Origin: Haemaphysalis longicornis
Lineage: Eukaryota > Arthropoda > Arachnida > Ixodida > Ixodidae
Direction of reading: 5' to 3'
DNA length: 64,000 nucleotides
Assembly: GCA_013339765.2 (NCBI GenBank)
Contig: CM023448.1
Coordinates: 197,262,409 to 197,326,408 of the forward strand
Part shown: positions 52,613 through 64,000 of the stretch, one piece after another
Numbering within the stretch: position 1 is the stretch's first letter
Layout: the number at the start of each line of letters is the position of its first letter
Position numbers and translations under genes: made by a program
The notes under the pieces: model-generated
Database searches by the model: none
Seen by the model: only the letters and a program-made list of their open reading frames with translations
Told to the model about the DNA's origin: nothing

Positions 52613-55600
52613 GTATATGTGCGCTCGATTTTTGCTAAAACAAACATAAAAATTCGTTTAAACCAATGTTTTAACCATTAAATGCGAAGAAGGCTTTCCG
52701 AGCATCGCGCTCGTTCCGCGCGTGCTAAGTCGGCACAGTTGAGCTCCCCAAAAACTCACCCAAACATCCAATGGGTGGACCGAGACAGGAGGGGAACAGC
52801 GTGAAAGGTGGGCGCGTGGGACAGGTGAGGCAGATACCTGTCAGGAGCGGCAGAAGGCTATTGTCTTTCGACGACATTTTCAGCGATCCGAGCAGATGCC
52901 CGGCCATTTTTATTTCATTTGCGGTGCACAGCATTACCCTCCATGCAATTTACCTTGCTCACTACAACTGCTTATTTTTCCAGTACTTAGTGCGGACATC
53001 GAAAACACGTTGTCAGTCGTTCGCACAATCAATAGAACTGGGCTTGCTGGGGTCAAGGACGAACATTTCGGAAAATGTACTGGTTTGTATATATTGTGAG
53101 ATCCTGTGTCTACGCTCCCAGTACTGTGGATTATGTTACCGGCGCTTCTTCATAACGGGGCTAGGCATCATCATCCCCTGTACATAACCATCATCGCCGC
53201 TTGGGTGGTCCCTTCGCCCGAGAGCTGGAATAAACGGTCACGCCAAACGTCGCGTCTCAACTTGTCAAGAATAATTTATGAAAGACGTGCATTTCATCCG
53301 TTTGGTTGGGTAAACGAATATTAAAACGTTTTGTGACCTAACTGCGACTTTATACATTACGAGCGTGCATTTAAAATATTAGAGTCGAATAAATAACACC
53401 GCCACAGCTCCGAAGATTGTAGTCCGTACTTGGGTAATTCGTTTTTCATAACAAAGCGGAGTTCCCGAGAAGCTCCGACTTACGAGAAAGCAATAAACTT
53501 TAAATTCGCCGCATTGAATTCGCCCCAAAATAATCTGCAGGAGCACAGAGTTTCATTCCATAGTAAACTATTGACAGCTGCCACTGTAAACGCACCAGCC
53601 CGGCAGGCCGGCCTAGGACCCCCGAGAAACTCCTCAGTTGGTGCAACTCGGCCGAGAGTCCGCGCCGGGCCAAAGCTTTCCGGTAAACCCGACTCCTGCA
53701 GTGCTCAGCGCAATACAAGAGTGCGCAGCCTTTTCTATATCCCCCCAAAAAGGATAAGGACCCATGTAAACGGCCAGAAGAAAATTTAATATCGGGTCTA
53801 TTTCAGGCAGCCCAACAGGCCGCCTAAACACGGGGCTCGTTCTGCGACAAAGGCAGCTAGGTGCCTATTAGCCCTAGAAAGCAGATACCGTGACTTACAC
53901 CCATTTCCGCCTTTCTCAAACCGTTTTATGAGTGAACATGACTGCTCAAACTGCAAAATATTTATAGTGCGTGAGGCGACTCATTAACGTCACGAAAAAT
54001 TGCTTCCCCTACCTTGTAATTGTCAAGTTTTGTTATGAACTGGGCTCACAAATGAAAATGAAAAGTTTCACAGTTTAAAACTACAAAGCTCATTGCTGTA
54101 TTAAACATGCCTGTCCCTTTTTATTCTGGCGTACGTTTTGGGCAGAATATGAGTACCGGGCTCAAAACGTTCAGTACAGGAAGAAACTGCAGCCTCGCGA
54201 GATACGTTTTGCTTATTTTTGTCATTCCATTTTAGGTCATATCACACATTTGAAGGCCAGATACGAAGTACGAATTAGCCCACCAGTGTTTCGAATTTCT
54301 CGATGCATATTTGCAATCCACGGCAAGCGTTTAGTTTTATTGCTTCTCGCAGCTTCTTAGCGATGGTACTAGAGTTCAGTGTTATAAATCTAGTGCTAGC
54401 AAAAACTCCAAATTTATAAGGCGAAATATCTGATGTGTGGGTCGCCTGCTTGCTCTTTCTAGAACGGATGTTTTAGCAAAACGTTCAGCAAATTTTCGGC
54501 GGCAACTTCGGCAGAATTCGTCTTCCTAAGCATTTTTGCAATTATAATGCGTTTTTATAAGAACAGCAAGAACGATACCCTTGACAGCGCCACGTTTTGC
54601 TACTTGGTGCCTTCATTTGCCCGCATGGCATGGAATGAGGATTTGTTAGCTAACTACATGAAAACTCGTACGTCCGGACAATAAGCGATATAATACTCCG
54701 AATAAGAACCTTAAATAACGGGTCTACGATCCCCATAACAACTTTGGGTGATTGGGGCAATAGTCCAAACGCCGTAATATCTTCTGGGGAAATAAGCCAT
54801 TCTACGAAGTGTTCTTTCAGATTGAAACCTCAAAAGAGTGGGATTTGGGAAACTAAATTTATGCCTGCAGTTTTTGCTGTTTTTCTGACCAGCAAGAGTA
54901 GGGAATAACATGGACAAACTACCGTGATAGCTAGCCTGGCTGTTCCAGGAAGCTTGTGCTTTCAGTGTTTTAATCCCCAACTGTTTTGACACAAGCTACA
55001 TGTTCTACTCATATACGGTCTCTTTCCGCGCGAATGAATGCTGAAATAAGAAGTCTAATGCGAATAGCTCTATCTATTCGTAAAATACCTGTCGCAGCTC
55101 TTTTATAAAGCTTTGTTCACCTGCAACCACTGTTGTGTATCACTTAGATGTACTGTTGAATGCCCTGTCCCCACAAAGCATTTGGCGTGTTATTGGGTGC
55201 TTTGGTGGTTCTTGACCACACAAAGCATGACCTATTCACAAGGGTATATCCGACCCCTCCACGGTGGAAGCCATTATCTTTAGTCTCTTCTGCGGTGTGG
55301 GACAAAGCCTTTGTGGGCCGGTGTTCACTAACTTCGAATGGGGGTACCAGCCAGCTACAGGTCAAAAGCGCCTCAAAATTTATGAACCTTAATGAACAAA
55401 TTTTGCTATTTCTTTTCATAAATATCGAGTCGCGAATTACTCATTTTGATAATTAAATTAGGTGCGTTCCTCAAAGTTTGTAAACTTGCCGGGATGACGC
55501 CCTGAAATTGCATTTATGCTTCGTGCTCTGAGGTTCACATTTTTGTTTGAGAATCACTTCTTTACTCAACATATTGTAGTAAAAATGAGATAATCTACGT

Positions 55601-57110
55601 ATATTATTTCCAGGTAATTTTTTGACCTGTGTAGCATTCTCGTAAATTTTGTTAACCTTGCCTCCCGTTCTTCCTCGCAGTATATCTTTTACTTAGGAGG
55701 TTATTTTGCACTTACTGATCAAAATTCGTGTCTTTATCCAATAAATGCATGTGAATTTGTCCGCACTTTCGGGGAATTGTCTCACGAATGACAGAACAAT
55801 CAAAGAATCAAGAGTAAAATGTACCTGTTAGTGTCATGTCTTTTACTTCTGAGTTTTCCAGACCTTGACTCGAGTTATAAGTATGTGCGTTGCGAATTGC
55901 TTTGCGCCGGTTTCACCCCAAACAAAAAAAAATCACATCCTTGTATGCGCAATTCCTGAAAATGCAAGCTAAGCTGGAAGAATCCCATAATTCGAGTCAA
56001 GTGGAATTTCGCACCGCACTGTTTTTTTTTTTTTTGCTCTCTAAGATTCTGGGATTGATATATGAAGTGTTTGAAGGAAATTATTAGTTTTCTTAAGACA
56101 CTCCACATGCTCTTGCGCGGCTAATACGCTCCTGTTCAGCTGTGATAAATTCTACCCATTACAAGCATAACCACTGCAACAATTGCTTGTTTTCATGAAG
56201 AGTCCCAAAAATTGCGGCTGCGGCTAGCGTACTTATTTGCAAAAAGTATAGGAAATGAGCATACAAGCACCTCAATAATATCAAGAATTCACGCTAAGCA
56301 TGCAATACTGAACAGCAAACAGCCTGCTGATAAAGCGAATAATAACTCGATCTTAAGAAAAACAATCTTCTTTCTAGTTCGCATTCAATGTGCTTTTTCT
56401 TCTTTTTCAAGCGGTAAATCGCACGCTTCTTTTGAAGCGCCTACCAAGTTGTCTGCAGAGTTGGAGTCATTAAGAAGGGTGTTTACCACGCGGAAAAGCA
56501 AATAAGGGGGTGCGCACTTTAACTTCCTTTTCGCGCCTCTGCGCGGTGCTTTGCGGCACTTAGCTGAGTTAGGACAGAAGTCCCAGCAAAAAATGCTTCG
56601 CCGAGCGACTCTTTTGCATGAATATCGCCTTCGTTCCGCTTAAAGTGTCCTCAGAGAATAGAGACTTCATTACTATTCTATCGCATTTCCCCCGGTCGTA
56701 ATCAGTTAAAAGTGCTGGGTTCAGGGATGCGTATTCTTCTTAATTTCGTTTTGGTTTTTCAGTTGTTTGCGCTGGGCTTCATATAGGCAGTTTACTTTGC
56801 ATAAATTCGGATGTTCCGGCTTCCAGACACCGCCTTGGTGGGGTGGCTGTAGGAGTTAAAAGGTTTCTGTTGACAATCTACTATAACGTTTCTAGATACT
56901 TTAAGGGAGGCATGAACTGTTGCTTGCAATAGGCATGCAATATTGCATGCCTAGACTGTTACAATAGGAACTGATAGTTGATCCGCCAAGTGACCTTGCT
57001 GTGAGAATGTGGCAGATTGAATGAAGTGGTCAAATAAACGTTCCGAGTGAGACAGCGAGAAAAGCAAACAAGCAGGGACGCAGGTCGAGGTTCCCAGCAC
57101 ATAAAGCCCA
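52613..57110. other. Unassigned sequence
   Basis: About 4.5 kb without a recognisable gene, repeat or palindrome. Plus-strand frames 52771-53187 and 53430-53789 are open but show no domain. Homopolymer runs occur near 56021-56035. Host intergenic or intronic DNA is likely. Confidence 0.3.
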
Positions 57111-57350
57111 TGTTGAATTCCTTCTTTGTTAATCCTCAGGGTGGTCAGGAGCCATGGGGTGCCATCGGCATACACGCCTGGGACAAAGTTTGCACTTCAG
57201 GTCTATCTGGATAGATATTAACCTTACACCTTTGAGCCTGTCCTTTGAAGCGGTACCTGTCATGTGTGAGCGCGCAAGCACGGACCTGATGAAGTAACCG
57301 CACGTTTTCGCCATTGCTGTTTACAGTTTGGCAAAACCTATACGTCATAA
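57069..57350 (-). pseudogene. Possible fragment of a small secreted Cys-rich protein
   Basis: On the minus strand, YADGTPWLLTT (about 57175-57143) and GTSTCVPACLLF (about 57090-57055) lie in one frame. Just upstream, in shifted frames, are short Cys-containing pieces with CKLCPRRVCRW. A DGTPx...G.CVPA spacing is seen at the C-terminus of some short cysteine-rich secreted tick proteins. The match is weak, a Cys position reads Trp, and the frame changes, so this may be a decayed exon or chance. Confidence 0.2.
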
Positions 57351-57760
57351 AGACTTTTGCTTCCCCTTTCTGCGTGGCATAAAAGGGGTTAAACCTTCAT
57401 AGAAAACCGCTCAGTTACATCTTGTCAGCTCAGAATCTTGGCCGAGGAACATCAACATTGCATATTATGGCATTTCAAATGAGACCCGTGAGATGGTAAT
57501 TTGTCTCTCTGGCCTTATCAAGTATAGGCCTACTGCGCTGCCCGGGGGCGCTGCGCAAGCGGCTTCCGGGCAGTACTTCCGGGTAGTACAAAGCTGCGCG
57601 GGTCCCATAGGATCCCGTGTTGACAGAAGTTGATGCTCCAGATTGTTTTGCGACATGGTCATCAGCCCATCCCCGACGAGTCTGATCTCTTCAGGCGATC
57701 AACTTGGCATTAGGGGAAAAAGCTTTGCAGCGCTAAATACGTCTACAGCACCGACGAAAG
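57351..57760. other. Unassigned sequence
   Basis: No gene recognised. Confidence 0.35.
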
Positions 57761-58054
57761 TGCCGGGACGGTGACGGCGCTCTGCCACTCGCAGGTTCAC
57801 CGATCGATGGTCGTATGAAGTGAAATTTGAAGGGAAACTTCTAGTTTAAACTAATACTCTAGGTGAAGGACTTTTCAGCAACAGCTGATCAGAAAAGAAG
57901 AGTGACGCAATCGGCGATGATCGCGCTTTAAAAAGCCAGCGAGTCCGGCGGACGGCAGGCTCGTCTGCTCCGGTGCGCCGCTCTTTTGCGTACCTGCGCA
58001 CTATGCGTTCACTTTCATTAAACAGTGCTCGTTCGCGTCGCCGTTACGAATACA
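57761..58054 (+). mobile_element. Possible LTR (solo or partial)
   Basis: The segment TGCCGGGACGGTGAC...GTTACGAATACA starts TG and ends CA. Inside are TTTAAAAAG near 57928, a GC-rich R-like part and ATTAAACAGTG near 58018. TGGTGCAGCG, a possible primer site, follows directly at 58055. No gag or pol follows, so it is a solo or relict LTR if it is one. I recall similar starts for tick Ty3/gypsy LTRs, but no second copy is in the window. Confidence 0.35.
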
Positions 58055-59014
58055 TGGTGCAGCGTTAGCTTGCCGTTTTGTTGCATGTCTCAGTGACAAA
58101 ATTCAGCGATCGTCAGAAGCCTGAAATCTGTTTGCGATTCCGAAATTAGTGGCCGTAAAACGTCGGGTGAACCGAGAGGCCGCTCGCTTTCCTTGTTTGC
58201 GCTCACTTTACTTAATTACGCTATTGCATCATATATTCCCAGTTCGCACTTAATAGGCTAGAATGAGGGTCAGCAACGTTTTGAAGTGTAGGGCCGAGTT
58301 GCATTGCATCCGACACGGCGGAGGGCTGGACGGCAAATCGGGTGGGATGAGGAGGGGGGCTTTGAATGCAAAGCGAAAAAATTCAGCGAATCGCCAATAA
58401 TATTTGATAATAATCTGGCGAAGTGTGAAGATGGGGGACAATTCCACTGGAAGCGACCAATTTTCTGTTCTTGTCTCGCTGTCTAACTCCATTTGAGGAC
58501 AAAACTGGCGTGTCGGCATTTAGATTGTTAGCGACGAAGATAACCAACAGAGTCAGTGATCATCGAATGTAAATATACGGGGCCGCGCCGTGTATGCGGC
58601 TGTTTTATGTTATGTAATGCAAATATAGAAGTACACATTTCTGCAGGCAGCGGGCGTGCGATTTGGTGATTGTTTTGCGTCCTTTAATAGCGATTAATTT
58701 GTTTATTTCACGCAATGCCTCACCTACTCGCTAGTATGCATGTACCCTGCCGTTCGTAAATCGTGCGGCGTAAAACGTCACGAAAGGATCATTTAGTTTG
58801 CGAAAATACCAAACAAAATTTCCACTCGTTTTCAAGGTGGTGCCAGGCCAGCAGTGTCAGCTGAGTCGGCTGCGCAATTCTTGGGTTCGCTTGCATGCTT
58901 CCGCCGAAGCAACCTTTTGCAGTTACCTAGCGTTCCGTGTTTATGCTACTCGTGAACTTTCCTTTGTCGACCGCACGCAAGAAGAAAAACCGGTAATCGT
59001 CGTCAGGAAGCTAG
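58055..59014. other. Unassigned sequence
   Basis: No coding or repeat feature recognised after the possible LTR. Confidence 0.3.
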
Positions 59015-59330
59015 ACCACCCGAGGAGGAGGAAACAACTTTTATTGTCAGACAGAGCGCGTTAAGCGCCCGATGGGGTGGCTCCCTCTTCACGGGTTCCA
59101 TATGCTTCCAGGGCCGCCTGGCCCCTGTGGATCAGTCGGAGCTGGTCTTCCAGGGCGGGGCTGGATACCACCCGCCTGGCGATACTGTTCCACGATGCGA
59201 CGACCGCGACAGCTCGCTCAAAAGAAAGCCGATAAATCGGCTTGTTTGAGCGGATATCATTTTGTTTAGCCTCTACAAATACTTTAAGGGCTATTTCATA
59301 CAGTATGCAGTCATTTAAACGCACCATAAA
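59015..59330 (-). mobile_element. LINE 3' fragment
   Basis: The minus strand reads SWNSIARRVVSSPALEDQLR then LIHRGQAALEAYG and a stop at about 59061. AATAAAAGTTGTTTCCTCC follows in the 3' flank. The 'LEDQLRLI.R...A..AYG' end and the AATAAAAGTT(G) tail are typical of the C-termini and 3' ends of arthropod jockey/R1-like LINEs. No RT core is present. Confidence 0.5.
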
Positions 59331-61682
59331 GCGCTTAAACTAAGTACAACCAAGTTTTACTCTGCCTTGTAATTGAAAACGCATGGAGGGCGGCTGGGGT
59401 CGTCTGCTTTTGTACTACCCAGAGGCGTCGGCCACTACGGGCGTTGCATGTCGCCAAAACTCCAGCGCAGGAGGCCTATAGAAGGCGGTTGAGCTCCAAT
59501 AGAACACCGATAAGGCATCGAGGTCGTTAGTATATGGTTCGGATGTAAGGAGCATTAAAATTAAAATAAAATGCCTGCCGACCACATGGAAAACCAGATG
59601 ATTAGAAACTCATGAACTGTTTCCTACGACGCAGTCCATAGAAAGAAAGATATGGCGCTGTCCTGGGATGAGCTCGAGAGAAAGTGGAAACAGGAAAGTT
59701 TCCTTCACACTGAAGCATGTTGTCCCGTATGTTGACGTCCTGCATATTATAATACTTAGTATAGCCAGCGTCCTGTGTTTATTTCTGTATGCTTTCCTCT
59801 TTACTCCACCTCACTAGGATTGAATACACAGGGCTAAACGCTCCACGCCCCCCTATAGCAAGTATTTGAGCTATGGCCCATACTGGGCAGGGGTGTGTAG
59901 TGACGCTAAAGCTGGACTAAAAAACGTACTTGATAAATTTCGCTTGCCTGTACCTTTAAGGTCATTTCCTTGTTGTTCAGTATCTACTAAAAATGTTTTG
60001 GGAACCGAAGAAGCCAAAAACTTTGGGGAGAATGCGTAGAATTAACAAAAAATTGCATAGTACACACTCAGTTCTAAATTCAATACTGTTGCACGTGTTC
60101 CAAGTAAATACATTACATATAATCTCTTTCATAAAACTACTCCTATTTGGTTCAAATAGTTTAATCAAGAACTGTTTTTCTGGCACAAAAAAAAATATTT
60201 CTTGAAATTTTTCTTTATCGTATTTTATCCACATTGCACAGTACTGTAGCTTGTGTGCACTGTGGGCCTGCGTTCGGAGCCCTTGAGATTTCATGGCAGG
60301 CGCGAACTGTTACTGCAGCCTTTACTGTTGATAAGTAGGAAAATGAGATTCTCAACTCGTGTCCTACTAGCCCAGTAAGTGGTTCTTAACGCGTCTGCAT
60401 ATTCATTTAAGAAGCGAAAGACGAGCTGTCGCTAAGAATGTTCCAACTGGACAGTGACGGGTGCATTTTTGTTCTATAACAAGCGCCATGTTAGAACACC
60501 GTTGGACACTCACAGAATGGGCGTGGTCAACAGTTTCTCAGTGGCGTTCATATTTTTAGTGACAACAAAAAAATGTTTATACAACATGTTTTACATATTT
60601 TTCTATTACATTGAAACAGTGGAAAGTCAAGCCCTCTATAAGAAAACACCCCGCAATGGCCTTGTGGCAGATCAAGTAGCCTGAACGTAGCCGAATGAAT
60701 CGGGCTCACCAAAGTCTAAAGAATTTGTTTTTGTTATTCCATACACGTCCCCACCTTATGATTTAGGTAACCAATGTTGCCAGATTTCTTTTTTTTCAGA
60801 TCTAGTTTCTCAAACCTTCAGCCATGAAGCATACGTTAAATTGTTTCTTTGATTTCGAAGAAACCAGAGCACAATATCGTTTCTAAAGGGGACTGTCTAG
60901 GTCACAGTTTGTTACTATGCACTAGGCAGCAATATCTATTTAGAATTTTGAGGAATTTTCAGTAAAAGCACGAGATGTGATCCAATGCACGAGAACTGGT
61001 GAATGGGGGTAAGTTGTGACGCTTACATGAGCAGCATACGTTCCGCAGCTCTTCGGTAACATTTAGTACCTAGGTGGTAACTGACACAGCTCTGATGATA
61101 TGCTGTTGTTCAACGAGACTAATACAGACCATGCAAAAGTCCGAGCTGTACTTATATTGGGCCAACATCCAGCCCTTAATTTATGAACCGGCATGTGTAC
61201 ACGCAGTTACCAAAGAGAACACAATTACCGTCCGGCAGATATTCTGAGTGTTCTCAAGCCGGATCCTGACAAATAAGAGAAAAAGGCTCACTTTGGTCGT
61301 AGCATTTGAGTACATATTGATATCGAGCCTAACCTATAAGTCTCTGAAGTACACGGAATGATTTCGCCATAAAATAAGAATCCCGAGCAACGATTTCATT
61401 TACATCTCAGATGAATGCGTTTGTGTTTATGGTAACAACCACAATAAAACGTGAACCCAATGCACGACACAGTCGTGCCCGTGGAGTAAAATATTTACGG
61501 ACGGCAAAAATTTTCTTCTCAAACAAAAAAGGGTTGCAGTATTTCAGAAGCTAGCCCGCAAAATCACGGCCCAAATTATAGGAAAAGGCCTTTTGGGTAA
61601 AGTAATTAAGAGCAATAAAGATATTTGGCCCTAACTTGCCCACTACCCCCTCGCCAACAGCATTTCTGCTTCTAATACATTA
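59331..61682. other. Unassigned sequence
   Basis: About 2.3 kb with no recognisable gene. AT-rich, with short open frames only. Confidence 0.3.
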
Positions 61683-61801
61683 ACAGGGTTACCAGCGCAC
61701 GCAGACGGGGACACGGATGAAAGGAACGACAGGACAGGTCAGCGCCTGGTCCTGTTGTTCCTCCCATCCGTGTCCCCGTCTGCGTGCGCTGGTAACCCTG
61801 T
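61683..61801. mobile_element. 119-nt hairpin: perfect 37-bp arms, Penelope-like tail
   Basis: ACAGGGTTACCAGCGCACGC... (61683-61719) is mirrored exactly by 61765-61801. A second stem AGGAACGACAGGAC / GTCCTGTTGTTCCT (one mismatch) lies inside, leaving a loop of about 11 nt. The right arm continues into ATGCATCACCAACTAGCCCA (61807-61826), which matches the Penelope-like tail at about 6401-6420. So this looks like a foldback formed on a Penelope-like terminus. Confidence 0.8.
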
Positions 61802-61826
61802 CAATATGCATCACCAACTAGCCCAC

Positions 61827-62078
61827 CAAGCCATCCTCGTGAATATAATGCCTTACTTAAAATGCTACCATGGTTCTAACGCTTGCGCGCATAGCTCGAA
61901 AAAACAGCACACATCTCACTCACGCTCACTAAAAAGATATTTTCATAAAACCCGAACTCGCACTCGTACACTTTATTGGGCCTTGCCACTCCTCGTCAAT
62001 ATTCCGAACACTCGCCACTCGCGTTACGCCCTCACACTATTACGCAATCCACTAACCGCTCGGATTTGCCGTACGCCC
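61827..62078. other. Unassigned sequence
   Basis: No feature recognised. The plus-strand open frame running through it (from 61755) starts inside the hairpin and has no domain. Confidence 0.35.
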
Positions 62079-62520
62079 TCAGTTGCCCTCCCACTCCGGA
62101 CTACACACCATATGGTAGCTTATTTTTCCTTGCTCCATAATTAGTATGCAGTGAGATAAAAACGAGTCCTGAATAACGTTTGTACGACAAGATATTTTGC
62201 GAATTTTCCAGCTATGGTCAAACCATCGTGATATAAAATGCGGTGTAAACAAAAAGGTGCCATGATTAATGCCAGTTTTCTCAAAATAGATACCATAAAG
62301 GAAATTAAGTTTTATATGCGGCCTACGTTCGCTCAGGGGTGCCCAGTTAAGCTGTTTTTCGAGTGAGGTAATATTGGAGCGGAAATGGTAAGCCCCGAGA
62401 CAAAGCGGCCGGTACGGTTTTGAACACGTTATAATCTTTCGCATGATCACGCAAGTTGTGGGTCCCAAGCGGCACAACGCACGAAAACTCCTCTCTTTGT
62501 TACAGCGCTCTCATGCAATG
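62079..62520 (-). mobile_element. LINE RT C-terminal fragment
   Basis: The minus strand encodes NITSLEKQLNWAPLSERRPH then IKLNFLYGIYFEKTG and FTPHFISRWFDHSWKIRKIS. This pattern ('SL..L.W..L..RR...L..LY.I' followed by 'R.H') is seen after the RT in CR1/jockey-type LINEs. It is 5'- and 3'-truncated. Confidence 0.4.
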
Positions 62521-63200
62521 TCGCTGGGACTCCTGTGGTTCTGAAGAGGACGAGCAGACTTACTGTTCATGGTTAATCTTACACCGATTTCACATTTTAT
62601 ATTACGCTTAGCTAATGGTACAAATGGTAGCTCCGAGAGAACGAAATCTGATGACACTGCTGTCATTATTCGACGTCCCGAGGGAAGGTGCATTGCTTTT
62701 CCTCATTCTTAAGTTCCCTGTATGGAGCGAGCGAGCGCTTGTTGTCAACTTTACAAATATTTTATAGGTGCACCCCCTACCCTCACTTCAACTTCGCAGG
62801 TTTAACATTCTCACCCGTTCATTCCCCCGGCCCTTGTGTTGGGTAGCCAACGAGGCACAAAACCCGGTTCACCTCTTTGTCGTTATTTTACGTTTTCCAA
62901 CATCCTAACCTCTAGCAGACCGGCTTTCAGCTCTGTTGGGTACTCGTTTGTTCCCTACTTCCGTCCTATTTTACGCTCCTCTCCCTAGCAAACACGTAAA
63001 TCGGTTTAATGCATCCCAAACTATCTCCCAGTTGAAATTACGAGCCGCAGATAAATGACTTGACCAAAAAAATGTCTTTATGGTTTACTGACGTCTGGAT
63101 GTCAGCAATATGAAACGTGGTGCCGACGCATATTGTGACGGAAAAAAAAGGTTACGGCCCAGATTATCACAAACGAAAAAAACATACAAACAAGCTGCTT
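62521..63200. other. Unassigned sequence
   Basis: No gene recognised. Confidence 0.3.
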
Positions 63201-63203
63201 TGT

Positions 63204-63790
63204 TCAATACCGATAAGCACAAAATAACAACATGCAGCTGGCTTGCCTCACTTCCATATTAAGATGCTGCTTGGCTCTTTCCGCGGCGGCACGCTCCTCG
63301 TTCGCTTTTCTCCGCGCGGTTCGAGCGCTTGCGTGGGACCGGCGAGCGAAGCGCCGGGAAACGAGGCGCGCTCGGAACAACAGGCCAGTCCATGCAGCGT
63401 GCAAAATCATTATCGTGTCGATGTCTTTCCCCGTGGACGGATCTTGTAATGACGCTCGCCCACTGAAGGCTCCTTCGTGGCGCTCACACTTAAGCCCCGT
63501 CTCCTCTGCCCTCCTGCTCGTTTGTCCCAGGAAGTTCCGAATGTCAATCACGGTCGATCGCCCCGTTGCCTCGGAGTCTGCCCAGCACCGCGGGCCTCGA
63601 CCACCTCGCCTCAGTGCTCTCGGACGCCGGGGTGTCTTCGGGATTGCAGGGCTCGGGGATTAGCCGCGCTGGCGGCCCCGGCGCGCATGTCCCGTAGCAC
63701 CGGCTGTCCCCGGACGCTGGCCAGGGAGAAAGCCGACGCTTTTCCTCCAGCGTCTAGCAGCCTGGGAACGGTGGCAGCTGGATGAGTGAA
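63204..63790. other. CpG-rich segment with open frames on both strands
   Basis: GC and CpG content rise sharply. Frames are open on the minus strand (63551-63204, and without stops further upstream to about 63620) and on the plus strand (63232-63663, 63477-63785). The minus reading includes RTARRKANEERAAAERAKQH, a likely helix, but no domain. It could be a CpG-rich promoter or first exon continuing beyond the window. The strand and gene are undetermined. Confidence 0.3.
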
Positions 63791-64000
63791 ATAAAGGAGA
63801 AATAGTCCTCAAATACTAACTATTTCCACTGCGCAGGTGACTTTTCCCTTTTAAGAGTGTACGTTAGGAAACAATTTTGTAGGGGCAGTTTTTTTCTCTA
63901 TGGCAGGTTATTGTTTTGGCACACTGTATTCGGAGCGACAAATCAACCCTGCGACCTTTTTTCACGTGATTGAGCCATACGCTGACCATCCTTTAATAAA

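Overview
The window looks like repeat-dense nuclear DNA of an arthropod, most likely a hard tick (Ixodidae). The main reason is a tRNA-derived SINE seen in seven copies that I recognise, from memory, as resembling the tick SINE 'Ruka'. The RTE-like LINEs, Penelope-like element, Ty3/gypsy gag and ZMYM1-type hAT remains are of kinds common in tick genomes. There are no operons, Shine-Dalgarno sites, rRNA genes or CRISPR arrays. No intact host protein gene could be recognised. Every coding match I trust is a decayed transposon fragment.

Layout. 1-6 kb: a 207-bp TA-flanked MITE, then an RTE-like LINE on the minus strand split by a SINE with a perfect 16-bp target duplication. 5.8-7.1 kb: the GIY-YIG end of a Penelope-like element joined to an antisense gypsy gag, followed by a probable primer site and LTR. 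7.1-15.6 kb: a mosaic of (TA)n tracts, tRNA-like repeats, three large foldback palindromes and a second RTE-like LINE. 16.3-22.4 kb: long CTCA/CA microsatellites, two decayed hAT transposases, a pogo/Tigger-like end and the first copy of a hairpin-ended repeat family. 22.9-25.6 kb: a nested stack of foldback elements. 26-29 kb: the most complete LINE (endonuclease end, RT with YADD, (ATC)n tail), broken by several frameshifts. 32.5-35 kb: a 383-bp palindromic MITE and another hairpin-family copy lying inside a pair of distant inverted ends. 36.3-37.8 kb: a LINE ORF1/endonuclease segment carrying a perfect 19-bp palindrome. 38.6-41.5 kb: a third hAT remnant. 43-44.4 kb: a probable LINE 3' end interrupted by a SINE. 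46.4-49.8 kb: two more hairpin-family copies. 51.2-52.0 kb: an internally deleted Tigger-like element keeping the transposase C-terminus. 52.6-64 kb: mostly unassigned, with a possible LTR, small LINE 3' fragments, a 119-nt perfect hairpin and a CpG-rich terminal segment.

Two patterns stand out. The first is a repeat family with at least six copies. It starts with TTTTAGATGC-NNN-GCATCT, often carries a TATA box about 30 nt upstream of an initiator-like motif, may encode an Arg/Ala/Glu-rich protein with 18-residue repeats, and often ends in GGGAAGATGGTGTAATTTTT. The second is a repeated arrangement in which perfect or near-perfect foldbacks sit between (TA)n tracts. All family assignments rest on reading the sequence and recalled family features; no database search was possible.
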